Positions 59,054 through 64,000 of a stretch of DNA of 64,000 nucleotides are shown here, piece by piece (position 1 is the first letter of the stretch; each line of letters starts with the position of its first letter). Location: assembly GCF_019649055.1 (NCBI RefSeq), contig NW_026570226.1:2232001-2296000 (forward strand). The letters run 5' to 3'. The position numbers and the translations under genes were made by a program. The DNA comes from Paramacrobiotus metropolitanus. Lineage: Eukaryota; Tardigrada; Eutardigrada; Parachela; Macrobiotidae. Under the pieces are notes generated by a model that did no database searches, had not been told where the DNA came from, and saw nothing but the letters and a program-made list of their open reading frames with translations.

Positions 59054-61294
59054 TCAGCCGGAATCATAGTTCCATGGCGTCTTTCCGACTTCATATGAAT
59101 TTAATAACGCTGAATCGACGGGCTCCATGCAGTTCGGACAGGTTAACGAATGCTTCAGGAGCCAGTCATCAATGCAGTCTTTATGATAGACATGCATACA
59201 GGGCAGAAAGCGCACCGGATCGCCACAATTCAATTCCACCATGCAAATTGGACACCTAGACAGCGCAAATATTTAGTCACCCTAACGTCCTTCTTCCACC
59301 TAAGTTAGGAATACTGAACAAAACAATAACAACACAAAAAAATAAGCTCAAGTTTCCTTTCTATGAATACTCAATAAATTTTAGCGCTAAAGTGATAAAC
59401 GTGCTTTCTATATTTTCAGCGCATCTAAGCAAAAAAATAGGGATTATTCATCGATTTAAAAAGCGCTAGTGTCAATCAATAAAAATGTAAGAAGAAAATG
59501 CGAATAGTTTTGAGGAATACTAATACCAATTGGCAATTAGCAAATGCGAACCAGCAGGTCAAGAGAGAAATTGCATAACGCATCACTTACTCGCGATCTT
59601 TTTTGGCACCGTCGTAGAGCCCTGTTGGTAAATGTTGTATCAAACCGTAGCGCTGGGCAAGTTTCATTTGGCTGTCATCCACTGGCACCCCACGATCCGA
59701 TGAGATCGTATAGTTTGAGTTACCATCCTGAAATAAATAAAGCCAATGTAAATCGCAGTTAATTTTCAAATTCCTAGTTTTAGCATAACTTCCGCGCGGA
59801 AAGTTTTCTGGGGAAGCATGACAGATTTAGCTTTAGACAAGAACATTTATTTTGGGAAAGGACAAAGGAAAATAAAATTTATGCACATAGTAAACCACTA
59901 AAGAACAGGATTTTATAAATAGAACAATGCTGCTCGCATAGACGTATGGCCTCCGGGTTTAGAGTTCCAGTCAACAGGCAGATAAAACGACTGTTCGTTT
60001 ATAAATAGCCTGGAAAATGATGCAGCACAACTTTGAACCAGACTTGGGCCGCCTTTTTGCGGAGCGGGAAAATTCTCCGCCATTCCCGCCCCTCCCCGCT
60101 TTTTTGGAGGGCGGGAGCGGGCGGAAGTTTTGAGTTTGGAGGGACGGGGCGGGGAGGAAAAAAGTGTGAGCGGGCGGAAGCGGGATTATTTCAAAGGCGG
60201 GCGGAGATCAAGCATAAAATAAAAGTTAACATCATTTACTGAAATATCTTCACTATTTTTTATAGAATTTCTAACGGTTTTTGCGGCGAAATTGGTTGCT
60301 GGCTTCGCGCTTCGCGCAAAAATTGGCAACTGGTGTGGTCTTTGAACAGACATTTCTGAAAAAGAACACACGGAAAAAAATTAAAAAAGGAAAAGCACTG
60401 AAAATTTTTTTCTCAATTTTGGCGGGCGGGTGGCGGGAAATTAAAATATGGCGGGCGGAAGTGGGAAATTTTTTGTTACGGCGGGGCGGAGCGGGGCGGA
60501 AAATTTTTAGCAAGAGCGGGGCGGGCGGAAAGCGGAGATGTCGTTGGCGGCCCAAGTCTGCTTTGAACCCACACGTGATGACTGTAACGAACTGTTTGCT
60601 TTTGTTATGCAGCATCCAGGTGCAACAAACCATGTCCATTAACTATTAAGTAACCCATTTCTTAACTCTGCCTAATATGAGCCTACGATGCAAAAACTAG
60701 AATGTGATGAAAGTTTTTAGTTTTTTAACAAAAACAATATTTGTTATACGACGTAAAGGGTCTCGCTATTTTCGAATTCCAGATGTAAATAATTCACACT
60801 TCTCAGCACGGCATTAAAAAATTTTCGAAGAACTAGAAGCAGTTAATCGTCGAAAAAACGTAAAACATCGGATAAAAACAAAAATGCAAAACAATTCAAA
60901 TTTCTAATACCAAGTCTTTTCAGTCTGTCACGATCAAAAACAGAAACCATAGGCGCGACTCTAACTTTTCTCTGCAGACAACAAGATGCTCGCGTTGTAC
61001 AGTACCAGCAAAGCGATGATCTGCGCTTTATTTATAATCAATCAGCTGATATTCCAACAATCAATAGTAAAGGTAACTTACGGACGAAAAATTGGGGAAG
61101 TCTCGTGAATCCCGCGGCGATGCTCCACTGAAAGACGACGCTGAATTGACTGCACCGGATGATGGTCCCACACCCGACACGGAGCCCTGCTGAATGTTCC
61201 CCATATGATGGTGTCCGCCGTGCTCCTGATGCCCATGTAACAACGAATAATCGTGCTGGCTGTCAACGCGCGACAGCTTCAAACAGTTTCCCAT
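59054..61294 (-). CDS. RNF11: RING finger protein 11 (E3 ubiquitin ligase adaptor)
   Basis: Three exons in phase: 61294-61082, 59727-59591, 59255-59054; 183 residues (human RNF11 154). RNF11 is a myristoylated endosomal RING-H2 protein that modulates NEDD4/ITCH and A20 complexes. The start MGNCLK matches the family and fits N-myristoylation. Residues 72-116 carry AQRYGLIQHLPTGLYD, the conserved helix before the RING. The RING-H2 core reads ECPICMVE, DPVRFLPCMHVYHKDCIDDW, then CPNCMEPVDSALLNSYE, all metal ligands present. The N-terminal exon is His/Ser/Gly-rich (HGHQEHGGHHH). The PPPY motif that recruits WW-domain ligases in vertebrate RNF11 is absent from these exons; a phase-0 cassette exon in the 1.35 kb first intron could still carry it. 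The C-terminus extends about ten residues beyond SYE. Confidence 0.93.
60031..60038. repeat. hAT target site duplication, left (CTTTGAAC)
   Basis: Direct repeat immediately left of the MITE; identical copy at 60561-60568. Confidence 0.92.
60039..60560. mobile_element. hAT-type MITE, 522 bp
   Basis: The ends are a perfect 15-bp inverted repeat: CAGACTTGGGCCGCC at the left, GGCGGCCCAAGTCTG at the right. They are flanked by the 8-bp direct repeat CTTTGAAC at 60031-60038 and 60561-60568. An 8-bp duplication and CAG-starting ends fit the hAT superfamily. The interior is GC-rich, with many gcgggcgg and gcggggcgg runs, and has no transposase. It lies in the first intron of RNF11. Confidence 0.92.
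60561..60568. repeat. hAT target site duplication, right (CTTTGAAC)
   Basis: Direct repeat immediately right of the MITE; identical copy at 60031-60038. Confidence 0.92.
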
Positions 61295-63065
61295 ATTCCT
61301 TCATGAAAAAGAGCACCATCAGCTCCTTGCCTCGATAACCATTAACTTGAGAAGAGAAATACTTGAGAAAAATGTTTACCCAGCAAAACTGTAAAACATG
61401 ACAAAGAAAACGCGGAAAAGTCGCTTATTAAAATCGTAAGTTTAACCAACAGAACGACAACAGATCATCATCGTAAAATTTTTAGGCTGGATCACCACTG
61501 AAATTATCGATAAACATAAGACGTGAGTCACATTTTGAAGTGAGCAGGCCAACAGCAACTTGGTCATAGCACGAATGAAGCGCAGTTTATTGCTATATGA
61601 CTCGGCAATACCTGCATTTTGTGCACAGGCTGTTTGCAGTCATGCACTACAAGGTTTGTGACATACCGTAAAGCTTTTCCTTATCACCTGTACGCGCAGG
61701 TTAAAATTTTATAAAGATAAAATTTAGCGCAGGTTTATCTCCTAGTTATTTTGAAAGAATGAAATAAGTAAGCTGAAACCCACATCGCATTTCGGGATCG
61801 CGCGTAGTAGGTCTACCTCGGGCCGGGCTAGTATCTTGTTTACAGTTACAAGGGTACAAACCTGTGCAAGGTTGGCTGCCGGAGTTTCAAAGTCAGTGGT
61901 ACAATCTGTAAGTTCTAATTCTTCTAGGCACCCTCTTATTTTGTATTAGTTAAAACAAAATATTATAATAATAATTCTGTTCAGTTGAACTGCGTATAGC
62001 TGACTAATTCAACTACCGTATACAGTACGGATTACAGAATACGTTGCACGGTAGCGTTTAATGTTACTGTATGTAAGCGGTGTATCAGGATCGATACTTA
62101 TTTCTACTCGGGATGCGGATCATAGCGATTAAGCAAACTGTAGCTCTAAATTATTACTGTACGTTTAATGGAAGATACGAAATCAGAATTTTTATGTTAT
62201 TGATAACTTACAATTAGATTACAATTTTATATTTGTTATTTTAATTTGAAATTGATAACCGTTTAAATTCAAAGAAGCAAAGAATTTACTCACACTTGTA
62301 GGCGATAATACCGGTTGGAGCATCGGCTTGTGGATGTGGAAACAAATTAATTTTATAAATGGACATTAGTAACTGATAACAAGTGAAATTTTATCAACTT
62401 GTTTGATGCGCCTTAGCGGCAACCGAGAAAGGTTGTTGCTCGCAATTTTGTAGCGCTACGACCCGGATCACATGTGTTTAAAGAAAACGAAAATTTCGTT
62501 ACAATAATTATCTCAAAAGAGAAAGTGTAAGACTGCCTAGATAAAACACTGTGTACGGTAATTAGCTAGGTAATATTGTACAAGGCATCGCTTATGCGAT
62601 AAAGTAGTGCTGTGCGGTAAAGTATATAATAAAGTTCGCATCATTAGATCAATTTTATAAAGGTAAGTACTCGTTTTTGATACAGATCTGATTATTTGAA
62701 TACATGTACAACTCACAAGTCAGTACAAAAGTGGTATTGCACAATTGCAAGTGTGACGTATATGTAATGTGTACATGTCCTTCTCTTGATATCGATGCTA
62801 TTATACACCGACTGTATGCGAATATGCAAGAAATCCTCCAGCGCTTTGCTTCAGACACTACAAAATTATTAAAATTTATAGTATCTGTTAAAATTTATAT
62901 AGTATCTGTCTGCACAATCTGGACTGATGCAATATTATGTCGTTGTAACAGCAATTAATATCGAGCAATACAGCAATATCGAGATGCGTTGCAGTGGTTA
63001 AACTATAGCTTTCTTTTAACAGAGCCGGAGACTTCCGGTATTACCATACATACCAGCAACTGAAT
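61295..63065. other. Divergent intergenic region between RNF11 and the P-loop gene
   Basis: AT-rich, no gene supported. It should contain the RNF11 promoter and that of the P-loop kinase-like gene. Short frames near 62700-62950 look random. Confidence 0.4.
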
Positions 63066-63841
63066 ATGCCAAGAATTACAGTTTTCGGTCCTTCTGGATC
63101 TGGCAAATCCACGCTATGCAACAAATTGTCAGAACTGCTAAGCGTACCATTCATTGAACTGGACAGTCTGTTGTGGGAGCCCGGTTGGAATCCCGCTCCG
63201 GATTTTTTACTGCGCGCCCGCAATGCTATGGAAGGCCCATCATGGATAGTTGACGGCGTATGTTATCTTAAATATCTTCTTGAATATGCTTACGATGGTA
63301 TCTCATAGTACAATCTCCAGATCAATACGGAATACAGTCACATTTTGCACGCAAATGCATTATGCGCATTTTTATTATTTTGTGACCTTTTCAAGGCTTC
63401 GAAAAGGAGGAGCGGTGCTCGAATCTCACAGTATTCAAATATATTATTTAAATTTTGTAGTTTACCGTGGATGGAAACTTTAATTACAAAGGAAAGCGCA
63501 TTACACGCCCGTGCACACCCATAATCACACATGCCATTTGGCTAAATTTTCCCTTGTATGTGGTGCTTTATCGACTTCTCATAAGAACCTTTTGGCGATG
63601 GTGGAACAACGAACTCTTGTGGGGAAAATGCCGGGAAACTTTATCCAGTGTGTTTGCTTTGAATGACGACGGTCTTATTTATGCGATGATTAAAAATTTT
63701 TGGTGGAGGAGGAAAGAAAAGGAAGAATGGGTTCGATATCTTGGAAGTGAAGGAATTCATGTCTGGGTGTTTACTTCTCCACAAGAAGTAGAGGAATTTG
63801 TACGTCGCGTGAAGCAAGGCCATATTGACCTCATGCACTGA
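63066..63841 (+). CDS. P-loop NTPase of the microbial adenylate-kinase-like (FlaR/topology-modulation type) family
   Basis: Two exons: 63066 to 63248 or 63257, then 63461-63841; 187 or 190 residues, near the usual 170-220. The start MPRITVFGPSGSGKST has a Walker A at residues 8-16. Then come IELDSLLWEPGW, typical of this family (D-x-[LI]-x-W-x-x-x-W), VDGNF (matching the family DGNY), a hydrophobic segment IIWL-like (HAIWLNFPLYVVLYRLL), RTFWRWWNNELLWG and RETLSSVF, then WVFTSPQEVEEFV at the end. Such proteins are common in bacteria and fungi and are thought to be small nucleotide or nucleoside kinases of unknown substrate. The junction is ambiguous: donor 63249 (gttgac) gives SWI-FTVDGN, while donor 63258 (gtatgt, the better match) gives WIVDG-FTVDGN with VDG twice. 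The intron argues that it is a resident animal gene and not contamination. Confidence 0.78.
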
Positions 63842-64000
63842 CTCCGGCAAATAAAAATGCACAAAATGACGTTATATCTATATTACATGTTCTGCCTAGT
63901 ATTAAGTACTTAAGGGGTTGTAGCCAAGCTCATGATTAAGTGCCTGCAGCTGTTTACCTTGCCGTAACCTTTAAATAAGTTCGTGGCAGGTTACGATGCA
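63842..64000. other. 3' flank of the P-loop gene
   Basis: AATAAA at 63850-63855 (in caaataaaaatg), about 10 bp after the stop codon, may be the poly(A) signal. Nothing else is visible before the window ends. Confidence 0.45.

Noticed and set aside
60271-60649. 122-codon frames on both strands in the RNF11 intron
   Set aside because: Both lie in the GC-rich interior of the hAT MITE and have repeat-like composition.

Overview
The window is nuclear DNA of an animal. Genes are split by many short introns (about 50-80 bp is common) with GT-AG borders, and the proteins are animal families: a syndapin-type F-BAR, MFSD10, an FMN/cappuccino-group formin, CYP20A1, a knirps-type nuclear receptor, a receptor guanylate cyclase and RNF11. 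The knirps-class receptor points to a panarthropod. The compact gene structure and an intron-bearing P-loop kinase of microbial type make a tardigrade my best guess, but the sequence does not prove it. Exon borders were placed by hand from splice signals, codon phase and family similarity.

Layout. 1-1643 (+): 3' end of a syndapin-like F-BAR gene whose SH3 end is replaced by a repetitive tail. 2796-6018 (-): MFSD10-type transporter. 6738-8907: a 2.2 kb inverted-repeat transposon with a 7-bp target duplication, between two divergent genes. 9079-10505 (+): protein with a RAD54B-like N-terminal domain and no helicase. 10871-11738 (-): small secreted Cys-rich protein, convergent with the previous gene. 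12482-15745 (-): secreted GPCG/EGF/EGF/DOMON protein. 16700-21110 (+): formin. 22709-27148 (+): RRM plus multi-Tudor protein. 27543-35318 (-): CYP20A1-like P450 with a 4.8 kb intron holding two tandem-repeat families. 36804-39655 (-): knirps-family receptor. 39656-50760: an 11 kb gene-poor stretch. 50761-57107 (-): receptor guanylate cyclase that has lost a metal-binding Asp. 59054-61294 (-): RNF11 with a hAT-type MITE in its first intron. 63066-63841 (+): P-loop kinase-like gene of microbial type.

The genes do not form one pathway. Themes are signalling and membrane traffic (guanylate cyclase, RNF11, F-BAR, formin), RNA and germ-granule biology (RRM-Tudor), developmental transcription (knirps-type) and redox proteins (CYP20, DOMON protein). 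The most notable items are the secreted protein with a predicted N-terminal His next to a DOMON domain, the RRM/FG-RG/Tudor scaffold, the inactivated cyclase, the recombined F-BAR tail, the stand-alone RAD54B-like domain and two well-bounded DNA transposons.
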